Below are positions 7,280 through 16,282 of a DNA stretch of 49,453 nucleotides, in pieces (positions within the stretch are counted from its first letter, which is position 1; every line of letters begins with the position of its first letter). Where the stretch lies: positions 1 to 49,453 of the forward strand of contig JAAYBZ010000003.1 of the NCBI GenBank assembly GCA_012744445.1. Reading direction: 5' to 3'. This stretch comes from Myxococcales bacterium. GTDB taxonomy: Bacteria; Myxococcota_A; Polyangia; Polyangiales; Houyiibacteriaceae. The position numbers and the translations under genes are program-made. The notes under the pieces are model-generated. The model saw only the letters and a list, made by a program, of their open reading frames with translations. It did no database searches and had not been told where the DNA came from.

Positions 7280-8531
7280 CGAGGACTTCGGCGAGGGGCT
7301 CCCCGAGGTGCGTTACAGCGGTCTCTTCGAGACCGGCCGCGCGCTCTCCCCACTCGACGAGGAGGAAGTCGAGCTCTCCCCACCCTCGTTCTCCGCCATC
7401 CGCGACGCCATCACACGCCTCGACTCGGCCGTCGAGCTCGGCGTCAACGGCGACGATCTCGAGCTCTTCGTCTGCGACGTGTGTCGGCGCTGCTTCCCCG
7501 GCCGCACACCGTTCTTCCTCCTCGACGACGCGCCCGAGCGGCCTTCGCTCTCCCGCGCCTCGGCGGAACGCCACGGGGTCTCCGACGCGATGCTCGACGA
7601 GGCGGGCATCGATCTCGTGGAGACCTACCAACCCCGGGACGAGGCGAGCGCGTTCGGCTTCGACGTCCCCATCCAGAGCGAGGGGAAGCTTCTCGGCGTG
7701 CTCTCGCTCGAGTATCCGGGCGCGACGGTCGTCTACGACGACGATCGCGAAGCGCTCGCGATCATCGCGCTCGCGATCGGCTCGGCCCTCTCGCGCACCC
7801 GCGCGAGCGACGAACGGAGGCGGCTCGTCGATCAGCTCCGGCACCAACAGAAGCTCGCCACCATCGGACAGTTCGCCGCGAGCATCACGCACGAGATGAA
7901 CCACCCGCTCACGACCATCTCGGTGTACTCCGACCTCTTGCTCCTGCGCGCCCACGATCTCCAGCGCGACGAGTGGGAGACGACGCGGCTCACGCGCATC
8001 GCCGCGGCCGCGGCGCGCATGCGCGAGTTCGTCAAGGACCTCGTCGAATACGCGCGGCCGAGCGCCAAGGAGCGCGTGCACGAGTCCCTCGAGGCGATCG
8101 TCCAGCGCTCGCTCGCGATCTGCGAGCCGGTGGTCTCGAGCAACGGCGCGACGGTGGAGGTCCTGATCGAGCCGGAGGTCGGCGCCCTCTACTGCGTCGC
8201 GAGCCAGCTCGAGCAGGTCTTCGTGAACCTGGTCTCGAACGCAGCGCAGGCCTTCGACGCGCAAGGCGGGCGGATCCGCATCTCGGCCAAGCGCGAAGAC
8301 GATCGCGCGCGCATCCGCGTGGAGGACGACGGCCCCGGGATCCCCGAGGCGCATCGCGAGGCCATCTTCGAGGCCTTCTTCTCCACGAAGGGGCCGGGCG
8401 TCGGCACCGGCCTCGGGCTCTCCATCGTCAAACGCATCGTCGAGGACCACAGCGGGACCATCGCCGCGGGCGTCGCCGAGATCGGCGGCGCCGCGTTCGA
8501 GATCGTCCTCCCCGGCCTCACGCGGCGGTGA
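7269..8531 (+). CDS. Complete soluble sensor histidine kinase (GAF-like, HisKA, HATPase)
   Basis: A 420-residue protein starting at ATG 7269 inside the end of the preceding gene (11-base overlap, so translation is probably coupled). Residues 40-178 form a GAF-like sensor, including a CDVCRRC cysteine cluster (69-75). HisKA follows at 190-262 with H-box THEMNHPLTT and phospho-acceptor His208. The HATPase_c domain carries the N-box QVFVNLVSNAAQA (316-328), G1 DDGPGIP (353-359) and G2 GTGLGLSIV (379-387). No membrane segment is visible, so both partners are cytoplasmic. The three closely spaced cysteines could bind metal or sense redox state, which is inference. It converges on the PilZ gene with no spacer. 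Confidence 0.9.
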   Translation: MSPDEDFGEGLPEVRYSGLFETGRALSPLDEEEVELSPPSFSAIRDAITRLDSAVELGVNGDDLELFVCDVCRRCFPGRTPFFLLDDAPERPSLSRASAERHGVSDAMLDEAGIDLVETYQPRDEASAFGFDVPIQSEGKLLGVLSLEYPGATVVYDDDREALAIIALAIGSALSRTRASDERRRLVDQLRHQQKLATIGQFAASITHEMNHPLTTISVYSDLLLLRAHDLQRDEWETTRLTRIAAAAARMREFVKDLVEYARPSAKERVHESLEAIVQRSLAICEPVVSSNGATVEVLIEPEVGALYCVASQLEQVFVNLVSNAAQAFDAQGGRIRISAKREDDRARIRVEDDGPGIPEAHREAIFEAFFSTKGPGVGTGLGLSIVKRIVEDHSGTIAAGVAEIGGAAFEIVLPGLTRR

Positions 8532-10295
8532 TCAGGGCATGATCTCGACGCGGAGGATCGAGCCGCGCAGCTCCACGCGGTAGACGGGCGTCCGTCCCGG
8601 CACGAAGCGGAGCTCGAGCTCGGCCGCGCCGTCGAGGTTGCGGATCGCCGCGTATTCGACGTCGGGGTGGTTCGCGGCGATGGCGCCGGCGCGGCTCACG
8701 GAGCGCCCACCGAGGACGCGGATGACGACGCCGTCCTCGATCTCGCTCCCCTCGAGCCGGGTGGCCGCGCTCTCGAGGACGAGGTCGAAGATCATGGCGT
8801 TGGGCACGTGGCTCGCCCCGAAGCTCGTCGCCGAGGAGGTGGTCTCGGCGGACGGGCGCGCCGCTTCGTCGCTCGCCTCGGCCACGCGCTCGGCGGGGAG
8901 CTCGGTGTCGCCGGAGCGGAAGAGCAGCCCTGCGCCGAAGAGGAGCGCGAAGAAGACGCCGATGCCGACGACGAGCTGCGTGCGCGAGCGCGAGCGCGCC
9001 TCCATCGGCACCTCACGGCCAGCCACGCGCCGCTGCGGACGGCGGGGCGGGAGCTTCACGTCGCCGCGCTTCTCGCGGAGGGTACGCGGCAGCGCGTCGC
9101 CGAAACGCCGGACGCGTGTGACTCCGCGCGACGCCGCGCCGCGCGACGCAGCGAAGAGGCGCGAGGTGACGTCGCCGGTCTTGGCCTTGGTGGTGTGGAA
9201 GAGGCGCCGGGCGATGGGCGCGGCCTTCTCGAGGAAGGCGAGGAACCACGCGCGGAGCTGCACGAGGAGCGGGCGCACGCGCGCGAGGCTCTCGCGGAGG
9301 AGCTCGATGGGGGCCTTGTCGTCGTGGGCCTCGCGGTCGCCCGGGCGTTCGACCCAGGTGCCGACGTGCGCGTCGGTCACGGCCGCGTGGAACGGCGAGT
9401 CGTCCCCGACCTCGGCGCGCGGCGGGGTGGCCATCCGCGGCGATTCGATCACGACCTCTTCGAGCGGGAGCGGCGCGATCGAGGGCGCGTGCGCGACGAA
9501 CGCCTCGGGGCGCGCGCGCTCGGACACCGGCTCATCCACGAACGCGGGCGCGGCCGCGGCCATGCGCTCGGCCGCAGGGATCGGCGCGACGCGCGAAGGC
9601 TCCTCGCGGTCGTCGGTCTCCTCGACGGCGAGGGTCATCACGAGGCGGGGCATCTCGCCGTCGACGCGGAGGTCCACGGCCGCGACGAGGCCCTCGCGGC
9701 CGTCTTCGAGGCGGACGCGGCGGCCGAGCGTGAGGAAGTCGAGCGATTGCTCGAGCACGACCAGATCGCCAGCCTCGTGCACGAGCTCGGCCGTGAGGCC
9801 CTGGGCGACTCCGTCGAGCTCGATCTGCACGAGGCGCGAGGTGAATTCCTCCGCGGCGGGCTCGGGCTCGGGGGCGGCCTCGACGGCGCGGGGCGCGGCC
9901 TCGAGCGCAGGCTCGGGGAGCTCCTCGACGGGCGTACGTCGGGTGCGCTCCACGGTCGCGACCGAGCCGATGAGCCGGTCGAGCTCCTCGGCCGAGTGTC
10001 CGTCGAGCGAATCGAAACGGAGGCCGAACGCGCCCTCGTAGGGGCCGGCCTCGTCGGCCCACACGACCTCGCCGCGCGCCTCGATGGGCGTGCCGTCGGC
10101 GGGGTTGCGGAACCGGCAATGGAGGCGGCTGCCGATCTTCGGCAGGAAGGCCGAGCGGAGCCCGAGGCCTCCGGGGCCGAGATCCCAGGCGTCAGCTTCG
10201 AAGCCTCCGGGGAGCTCGTCGTCGCCGAGCTCGACGGGGACGCCCAAGAAGGGGACCCGCGGGCTTCCCGTGTGGCGTCTTTCGATGCGTTCCAT
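8532..10295 (-). CDS. PilZ-domain protein with a single membrane span and AMIN-like C-terminal domain
   Basis: A 587-residue protein with an unusual build. Residues 1-110 are PilZ-like (Arg-rich start, then DLGPGGLGLRS matching the DxSxxG element and a VVWADEAG strand), suggesting cyclic-di-GMP binding, although the RxxxR motif is not textbook. Residues 150-230 may be a second divergent PilZ-like barrel. A basic low-complexity linker leads to one membrane helix (about 438-460, VVGIGVFFALLFGAGLLF). The last 90 residues resemble an AMIN-type domain (FDLVLESAATRLEG, RVELRGSILRVEIMP), which in other proteins binds cell wall or secretin partners. A GGAGGG ribosome-binding site lies 6 bases before the ATG. 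It is divergent from the FHA gene at 10424. Confidence 0.8.
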   Translation of the reverse strand: MERIERRHTGSPRVPFLGVPVELGDDELPGGFEADAWDLGPGGLGLRSAFLPKIGSRLHCRFRNPADGTPIEARGEVVWADEAGPYEGAFGLRFDSLDGHSAEELDRLIGSVATVERTRRTPVEELPEPALEAAPRAVEAAPEPEPAAEEFTSRLVQIELDGVAQGLTAELVHEAGDLVVLEQSLDFLTLGRRVRLEDGREGLVAAVDLRVDGEMPRLVMTLAVEETDDREEPSRVAPIPAAERMAAAAPAFVDEPVSERARPEAFVAHAPSIAPLPLEEVVIESPRMATPPRAEVGDDSPFHAAVTDAHVGTWVERPGDREAHDDKAPIELLRESLARVRPLLVQLRAWFLAFLEKAAPIARRLFHTTKAKTGDVTSRLFAASRGAASRGVTRVRRFGDALPRTLREKRGDVKLPPRRPQRRVAGREVPMEARSRSRTQLVVGIGVFFALLFGAGLLFRSGDTELPAERVAEASDEAARPSAETTSSATSFGASHVPNAMIFDLVLESAATRLEGSEIEDGVVIRVLGGRSVSRAGAIAANHPDVEYAAIRNLDGAAELELRFVPGRTPVYRVELRGSILRVEIMP

Positions 10296-10385
10296 GACGA
10301 ACCCTCCAAGCGGCGAGAGGCCGCTCCCTCGGAGCCAAACCGAAGACGGAGCCGGGCGTCCAATTTTCGGCGAAGCGCCGCTTCC

Positions 10386-10414
10386 TTGACGCTTTGTGAG
10401 GAAGCCCGCAGGCT
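10386..10414 (+). promoter_or_regulatory. Predicted promoter of the double-FHA gene
   Basis: TTGACG (10386-10391), a 17-base spacer and CAGGCT (10409-10414). The -10 ends 9 bases before the ATG at 10424, implying a leaderless or nearly leaderless transcript. The same YARGCT-type box is found before the genes at 29969 and 31934. Confidence 0.5.
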
Positions 10415-10423
10415 CGGGCCGAC

Positions 10424-11413
10424 ATGGCGATCCGCCTCGTCGTGCACGGCCCGAGCACTGCGCTCTCCTCGCCCCCGCGGGCGTTCGTCTTCGATCAACC
10501 GCGCATCACGCTCGGGCGAGCCGCGTCTGCCGACGTCCCGCTTCCGCATCCGTCCGTGAGCGCGGTCCACGCCACCATCCAGGTGGAGGGCACGAGCTAC
10601 GTCCTCACCGACGAGGGCTCGACGAACGGCACGCGCATCGACGGCGTGAAGCTGCCGCCGATGCGGCCGAAGCGCCTCGCCGACGGGAACCTCCTCCAGC
10701 TCGGGGCCTTCGCCGTGCGCGTGGAGCTCCTCGCCGTCGCCCCCGAGCTCACCGACGCGAAGACCGCCGCGAGGGCCGCGCGCGCGCTCCTCCTCGACGC
10801 CCTCGACGCGCGGGGGAAGCGCCCCGCCGCGCCCAAGCTCGTCGTCCTGGGCGAGACGCCGCGCGAGCTCTCGCTCGAAGGGCTCCCCTTCCCCGTCACG
10901 CTCGGCCGCGATCCCTCGGCGCACGTCCTGCTCGAAGATCCCTCCGTCTCGCGCGTCCACGCCAAGCTCGTCGACGAGGGCGATCAGTTCGTCGTCATCG
11001 ACGCCGGCGGCGCCAACGGCATCCTCGTCGATGGGAAGCCCGTCTCGAAGCGGAGGCTCCGCACGGGCGACGTCTTCGCGCTCGGCCAGGTGCAGCTCCG
11101 CTTCGTCGATCCGCTCGAAGAAGAGCTCGACGCCCTCCGCGCCTCGCCCGACGAGGTGGGCGAGCCGCCCTTGCCCTCGACCGACGGCGTGCCCGCGCGC
11201 GAGCCCGAGCCGCCCGCGCCCGACGCCGCCGAGCCGCCGATCGAAGCGCCCCCCGTCGAGGCCCCGCCCAAGTGGGAGCCGCGGCGCCCGGCCGCGCCCA
11301 AGCCCGCGCCACGGCCCGCCACGGGCACGAGCGACGCCGTGGTCTTCATGCTCGCCGGCGCGATGATCGCGCTCAGCCTCGTCGGTCTCTACCTCCTCTT
11401 CGGCGATTTCTGA
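10424..11413 (+). CDS. Tail-anchored protein with two FHA domains
   Basis: A 329-residue protein. FHA domain 1 spans about 25-100 with LGRA, HPSVSAVHATI and DEGSTNGT; FHA domain 2 spans about 155-235 with LGRDPSAHVLLEDPSVSRVHA and ANGILVDGKPV. Both keep the Arg, Ser and His residues used to hold phosphothreonine, though the second has ANG in place of TNG. A Pro/Ala/Glu-rich linker (240-303) leads to one membrane helix at the extreme C-terminus (about 305-327), so the FHA domains should face the cytoplasm from a tail anchor. It probably recruits Thr-phosphorylated partners to the membrane; two Ser/Thr kinases lie elsewhere in the window. It is divergent from the PilZ gene. Confidence 0.9.
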   Translation: MAIRLVVHGPSTALSSPPRAFVFDQPRITLGRAASADVPLPHPSVSAVHATIQVEGTSYVLTDEGSTNGTRIDGVKLPPMRPKRLADGNLLQLGAFAVRVELLAVAPELTDAKTAARAARALLLDALDARGKRPAAPKLVVLGETPRELSLEGLPFPVTLGRDPSAHVLLEDPSVSRVHAKLVDEGDQFVVIDAGGANGILVDGKPVSKRRLRTGDVFALGQVQLRFVDPLEEELDALRASPDEVGEPPLPSTDGVPAREPEPPAPDAAEPPIEAPPVEAPPKWEPRRPAAPKPAPRPATGTSDAVVFMLAGAMIALSLVGLYLLFGDF

Positions 11414-11430
11414 GCGAGGGACTCCCCGCC

Positions 11431-11460
11431 TTGCGGCACGTCACCCTCGCGTGATTACCT
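11431..11460 (+). promoter_or_regulatory. Possible promoter of the four-repeat secreted protein
   Basis: TTGCGG (11431-11436), an 18-base spacer and TTACCT (11455-11460), with the ATG at 11467 only 6 bases beyond. This supports the upstream ATG as the true start and an essentially leaderless mRNA. Confidence 0.4.
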
Positions 11461-11466
11461 CCAGCG

Positions 11467-13173
11467 ATGAATCGCTCGGCGACGTCGCGCGTCCAAATGG
11501 GATTCGCCATGCGCTCCATCGTCTTCGCCCTGCTCTCGGCGTTCGTGCTCGCGGCCCCGGCGCACGCCGCGCCCGACTCGTCGCAGGCCGAACCCAGGGA
11601 GCAGCTCGACGGCCTCATCCGCTTCCTCGCGGCGAAGGAATACCGCCACGTGGGCAAGGTCCTCTACAACCCGAGCCTCGCGTCGCCGCAGACGGTCGTG
11701 CACGACCTCGTCCTCCCGGCGGGCCGCTGCTACGTGGTGGCCGCGCTCGCGCCCGCCACGGCCGACCTCAACCTCACGGTGCTCGCGCCCAACGGCCGCG
11801 CCATCGCACACGACGTGCGCCGCGACGCGCACCCGAACGTGCGCTTCTGCACGCGCTACGCCGGGCGCCACGCGCTCCGCCTCCAGATGGCGCGCGGGAG
11901 CGGCGGCTACTACGTGGCCGTCTTCGAGGGCCCCGCGCACGTGAACCCGCGCGTCGCGTCCTTCTTCGACGGCCGCGAGCCCCGGCCCGAGCCGCAGGTG
12001 AAGGCCGCGAAGATCGATCGCGCCACGCGCGCCCGCTACGACGCGCTCTCCCGCGCCCTCGTCGCCGAGGGCTACGGCACGGTCGGCCCGATCCAAGGGC
12101 TCGACCTCGGGAGCGCGCGCGCGCGGGAGTTCAAGCTCAACCTCCGCCCCGATCGTTGCTACGTCTTCGCCGTCCTCGCCGGCCAAGGCGTGAACGAGGC
12201 GAACGCCACCATCCTCACCGACGAGGACGAGGAGGTGGCCAAGGGCGAGGCCTCGGCGCGCGACTCGATCGTCCGTTTCTGTCCGCCCCACGAAGACGAG
12301 TTCTCGCTCCGCGCGCAGATCCTGAAGGGGCGCGGCGCGATCTTCGTCGCCGGCTTCCAGCGCGCGACGGACGGCGCGCGCGCCAGGAAGGAGCCCAAGG
12401 CGCAGGTCATCGCCGCGACCTCCACCGAGAGCGCGCCGCTCGAGGAGGCCTACGCCGTGCGCGCGGCCAACCTCACGGCCCGCGGCTACGTCGTGCTCGG
12501 CTCGACCTCGCGCGGCGAGATCGAGCAAGGCGAGCGCGGCCGATACGGCTTCGAGCTCGAGTCCGGCAAGTGCTATGCGATGCTCGCCGTGGGCGGCGAG
12601 GGCGTGGCCTCGATGCGCTTCCAGGCCGAAGACGAAGACGGCGGCCTCCTCGACCGCGACGTCGAGAGCGGGCGCGCGGCCGTCGTGCGCTTCTGCCCCG
12701 AGGCGACGGGCAAGGTCTACGCCGTCGTCCACGTGACCCACGGCAGCGGACCCGTGATGGTCGGCGCCTTCGCCTGGCCGCGCGGCACGCGCGGTCCGTT
12801 CGGCCTCGCGGGCGTGATGTACGTGCGCCTCGCGGAGATGATGCAGCTCCTCGAGCTCGAGGGGTACGAGCCCAGCCTCGACTTCTCGCCGCAGCGCGGG
12901 ACGCTCGATCGCGAGGGCACCAAGGAGACGCACCCCGTCCGGCTCGAGGGCGGCCGCTGCTACGCGCTCGTGGCCGTGGGCGACGAGCACATCACCGATC
13001 TCGGCCTCGAGCTCGTGAAGGACGGCCAGGTGATCGTCACGGACCTCTCGCGCAACGCCTTCCCCTCCGTGCGGCACTGCCCCACGGAAGGCGGCGAGCT
13101 CGAATTCGTGGTCACCGCCAAGCGCGGCCGCGGCGACTACTTCTACCAGCTCTTCGAGCGGGCGCCGGAGTGA
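11467..13173 (+). CDS. Secreted protein of four tandem Cys-pair repeats, family unknown
   Basis: A 568-residue protein with a signal peptide (Arg-containing start, hydrophobic run RSIVFALLSAFVLAAPAHAA, likely cut after AHA near residue 35). The mature part is four diverged repeats of about 130-140 residues. Each has a [GD][RK]CY motif, a beta-rich stretch and a second Cys in a VR[FH]C-type motif 40-41 residues later: C88/C128, C231/C272, C369/C410 and C498/C538. The even spacing suggests one disulfide per repeat. The strands between (DLNLTVLAPNGR, DLGLELVKDGQ) resemble the jelly-roll look of pre-peptidase C-terminal domains, but I cannot assign the family. An alternative start is ATG 11509. 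It is likely periplasmic or exported; function unknown. Confidence 0.85.
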   Translation: MNRSATSRVQMGFAMRSIVFALLSAFVLAAPAHAAPDSSQAEPREQLDGLIRFLAAKEYRHVGKVLYNPSLASPQTVVHDLVLPAGRCYVVAALAPATADLNLTVLAPNGRAIAHDVRRDAHPNVRFCTRYAGRHALRLQMARGSGGYYVAVFEGPAHVNPRVASFFDGREPRPEPQVKAAKIDRATRARYDALSRALVAEGYGTVGPIQGLDLGSARAREFKLNLRPDRCYVFAVLAGQGVNEANATILTDEDEEVAKGEASARDSIVRFCPPHEDEFSLRAQILKGRGAIFVAGFQRATDGARARKEPKAQVIAATSTESAPLEEAYAVRAANLTARGYVVLGSTSRGEIEQGERGRYGFELESGKCYAMLAVGGEGVASMRFQAEDEDGGLLDRDVESGRAAVVRFCPEATGKVYAVVHVTHGSGPVMVGAFAWPRGTRGPFGLAGVMYVRLAEMMQLLELEGYEPSLDFSPQRGTLDREGTKETHPVRLEGGRCYALVAVGDEHITDLGLELVKDGQVIVTDLSRNAFPSVRHCPTEGGELEFVVTAKRGRGDYFYQLFERAPE

Positions 13174-13938
<765 letters not shown>

Positions 13939-13939
13939 C

Positions 13940-14332
13940 TCAGCCTCGCACGCGGAGCGAGAGGCTCCGCTCGACCAATCCCGCGAAGGTCCGCGGGCGC
14001 GGCGTGTTTAGCACGCCTTCGGTCACGGCGACGGGGCCGGACGCCACGACGGGCGGCGCGTCGACCGGCTCGGCGGCCACGGGAGCGGCCGGCGGCGGGG
14101 CGGTGACGGCGACGTCGGTCTCGATCGCCGGCGAAGCGGGCGGCGGCGCCGTGACGGCCGTATCGGTCTTGGCCACCACGGGCTGGGGCTTGGGCGCCGC
14201 GGGGGCCGGGCGCACGGCGGGCGCGACGGCGGGCGCCGCGGCCACGGGGGCCGCCACGGCGACGCGAGGTTTCTTGCGGTTCTCCTGGACGCGCGCGAGG
14301 AGGGCTTCGAGCTTCTGCACCTGGGCGTTCAC
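13940..14332 (-). CDS. Small Ala/Pro-rich hypothetical protein
   Basis: A 130-residue protein starting at GTG 14332, whose bases overlap the preceding stop codon (GTGA), so translation is probably coupled. A short N-terminal helix ([17 protein letters not shown]) is followed by about 75 residues of Ala/Pro/Val low complexity with repeated TAVTAPPPA units, and a basic end ([17 protein letters not shown]). No signal peptide or membrane helix. The layout suggests a flexible linker or scaffold. It is the middle gene between another hypothetical and coaX; a functional link is not evident. Confidence 0.7.
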   Translation of the reverse strand: MNAQVQKLEALLARVQENRKKPRVAVAAPVAAAPAVAPAVRPAPAAPKPQPVVAKTDTAVTAPPPASPAIETDVAVTAPPPAAPVAAEPVDAPPVVASGPVAVTEGVLNTPRPRTFAGLVERSLSLRVRG

Positions 14333-14859
14333 GCGGCACCTCCTTCGGCGAGGAACGCGACCACGTCGGCGATCCCGCGGGCGTCCTTGGCGCGGGCGGC
14401 GATGGACGCGCGCTCGCTCGGCGAGACGACGAGGTGGACGCCGCCGACGGAGACGAGCGCGACCTCGCGCTCGACGATCGCGGAGACCAGGCCCTCGAGG
14501 AGCGCGCCCGCGCGCTCGCCCGTAAGACCGGAAGGCGCCCCCTCGAGGCCGAGGGCGAGCGCCGGCCCCCAGGTCTCGGCGCGGAGCGTCCCGAACCCGG
14601 CGCGGCCGAGGTGCCCGCTCGCGTGGTGCACGGCGATCTCCGGGCTCGCGTCGTCGGGGAGCCCGGCGCGGACGGCGGCGCCGAGGGACTTGCCGAGGGC
14701 GCGGAGGACGTCGGAGGCGGCTTCACCCGCCGCCGCGAGGAGCGATTCGAGCGCGCCCTCCGAGAGGAGCACGGCGCGGCCCACACCGTCGAGCGAGACG
14801 GCGCCCTTCGAGACATCGAATCGGACGGTCTGAGCGGGATCGAACGAAGACGCGGACAT
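14329..14859 (-). CDS. Hypothetical protein, possibly a small ligand-binding fold
   Basis: A 176-residue protein. I start at ATG 14859 (MSASSFDPAQTVRFDV) because a GGAGG sits upstream; the frame continues to 15300 but that part is antisense to a secreted protein gene. It has alternating helices and strands, including GHLGRAGFGTLRAETWGPALALGLEGAP and a C-terminal strand pair VALVSVGGVHLVVSPSE. This faintly recalls V4R-like small-molecule domains, but the resemblance is too weak to name. It heads the operon with the Ala/Pro-rich protein and coaX and is divergent from the secreted protein at 14954. Confidence 0.75.
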   Translation of the reverse strand: MSASSFDPAQTVRFDVSKGAVSLDGVGRAVLLSEGALESLLAAAGEAASDVLRALGKSLGAAVRAGLPDDASPEIAVHHASGHLGRAGFGTLRAETWGPALALGLEGAPSGLTGERAGALLEGLVSAIVEREVALVSVGGVHLVVSPSERASIAARAKDARGIADVVAFLAEGGAA

Positions 14860-14953
14860 GGGTCCTCCGGAGGATGGGTGTAGAGGGTCCGGGGCTTTTC
14901 TGTCAAATCTGTCGTCGGCGTACGCGCGAAATTCCGCGGCGCGCCACCCCGAG

Positions 14954-16282
14954 ATGCCGCGCCCGCTCCTCCTCTGCTCGCTCCTCTTCGCGCTCGCCCC
15001 TAGGGCCGACGCCCAGGCGCCCCGCCCGCGAGGCGAGCCGAGCGCCGTCCGAGGCCTGGTCGGGAGCCTCGTCCAGCGCGTCTGGGGCGGCCCCCGCGTG
15101 GACGCGCCCGTGCCCTCGCGGAGACCTGACGTCCCCCTCGCCTTCGTCGCCCCGGACGACGCCTTCGCCGTCCACGCGCCGGAGGACGTCGACGCCACGA
15201 TCCTGCTCCGCGCCGCCGAGACGCTCGCGCACGCGCGCGACGAGCTCCGCCGCCTCGGCTGGGGCGAGCCCCTAGCCGACGGCGGCCGCGGCGGGACCAT
15301 GGGCTTCGACCTCTACCTCGTCCCGGGCGAGGCCGAGGCCCGCGGCGAGAGCGACGGCCTCGACACCTCGGGCACGCTCGACGCGGCGTTCGCGCACGCC
15401 GTCGTCGGCCTCGAGGTCGACGCGCTCGAGCCCTGCGTCGTCGACGCCTACGCGCAGGCCACCCTCCTCGGCCTCGACCCCGCCGAGAGCCCCCGCGTGC
15501 GCCGCGCCTTCGCCGCGTGGATCACGTACCGACTCACCGGGCGCGCCGGCTGCGACGACGCGATCGACGCCTGGCAATTCGAGCCCGAGGCCGGGCCCTT
15601 CGAGGAGACGCTCCTCGACGGCGCGGGCGGCGCGCTCTTCCTCGAGCTCCTCGACGCGCGCCTCGACGGCGAGGGCCGCTTCCCGCGCGAGCTCTACCAG
15701 CTCCTCCGGCAGCGGACCTGGGAGGGCCGCGGGCTCCGCGCCTCGCCGGACGTGTGGGAGTCCATCGAGGCGATCGTGGAATCTCGCGGCGGGCGCTTCG
15801 TGGATCTCCTCGTCGACGTCTCGGTCGCGCGCGCGATGCCCTCGCACCGCGCGCCCGAGCCCGTGCTCCGCGCGCTCGCCACGCCGCCCCGGGTGATCTT
15901 CCGCGGCGCCCCGCGCGCGCTGCCGTGGTTCTCGCGCGCGAGCGACCGCGGCGTCTCGGCCGGCGGCGCGGCCTACGCGCTCGTCGACGTCGCGCGGTTC
16001 ACCGAGGGGCAGGCGCTCTCGATCTGGCTCGACGGCGAATACGGCGTGCGCTCCTCGCTCGTCGTCGTCGCCCTCGACGGTGAGGGGCGTGAGCTCGCGC
16101 GCCGGGGCTCGCCGCCCGGCGGCACGCTCCACCGCGCCTTCGTGCCCTTCGTCGTCCCGGAGGGCGCGCGCACGCTCCTCCTCGTGGGCGCGGGCCTCGG
16201 CTTCGAACGGCCCGACGAGGACGTCCCGACGCCCGTCGCGCGGCGGATGCGCTTCGCGATCGACGAGGCGAAGTCGCCCTAG
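14954..16282 (+). CDS. Secreted hypothetical protein
   Basis: A 442-residue protein. ATG 14954 is chosen because it gives a clean signal peptide (MPRPLLLCSLLFALAPRADAQ, cut after ADA); the frame upstream is not hydrophobic. The mature protein is acidic and helix-rich in the first 300 residues (for example VGLEVDALEPCVVDAYAQ and RRAFAAWITYRLTGRAGCDD) and beta-rich in the last 110 (ALSIWLDGEYGVRSSLVVVALD). The two halves may be a helical and a jelly-roll-like domain. No zinc-protease HExxH or other catalytic motif is visible. Likely periplasmic or exported; function unknown. Its stop shares the CTAG at 16279-16282 with the convergent pcnB. Confidence 0.8.
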   Translation: MPRPLLLCSLLFALAPRADAQAPRPRGEPSAVRGLVGSLVQRVWGGPRVDAPVPSRRPDVPLAFVAPDDAFAVHAPEDVDATILLRAAETLAHARDELRRLGWGEPLADGGRGGTMGFDLYLVPGEAEARGESDGLDTSGTLDAAFAHAVVGLEVDALEPCVVDAYAQATLLGLDPAESPRVRRAFAAWITYRLTGRAGCDDAIDAWQFEPEAGPFEETLLDGAGGALFLELLDARLDGEGRFPRELYQLLRQRTWEGRGLRASPDVWESIEAIVESRGGRFVDLLVDVSVARAMPSHRAPEPVLRALATPPRVIFRGAPRALPWFSRASDRGVSAGGAAYALVDVARFTEGQALSIWLDGEYGVRSSLVVVALDGEGRELARRGSPPGGTLHRAFVPFVVPEGARTLLLVGAGLGFERPDEDVPTPVARRMRFAIDEAKSP

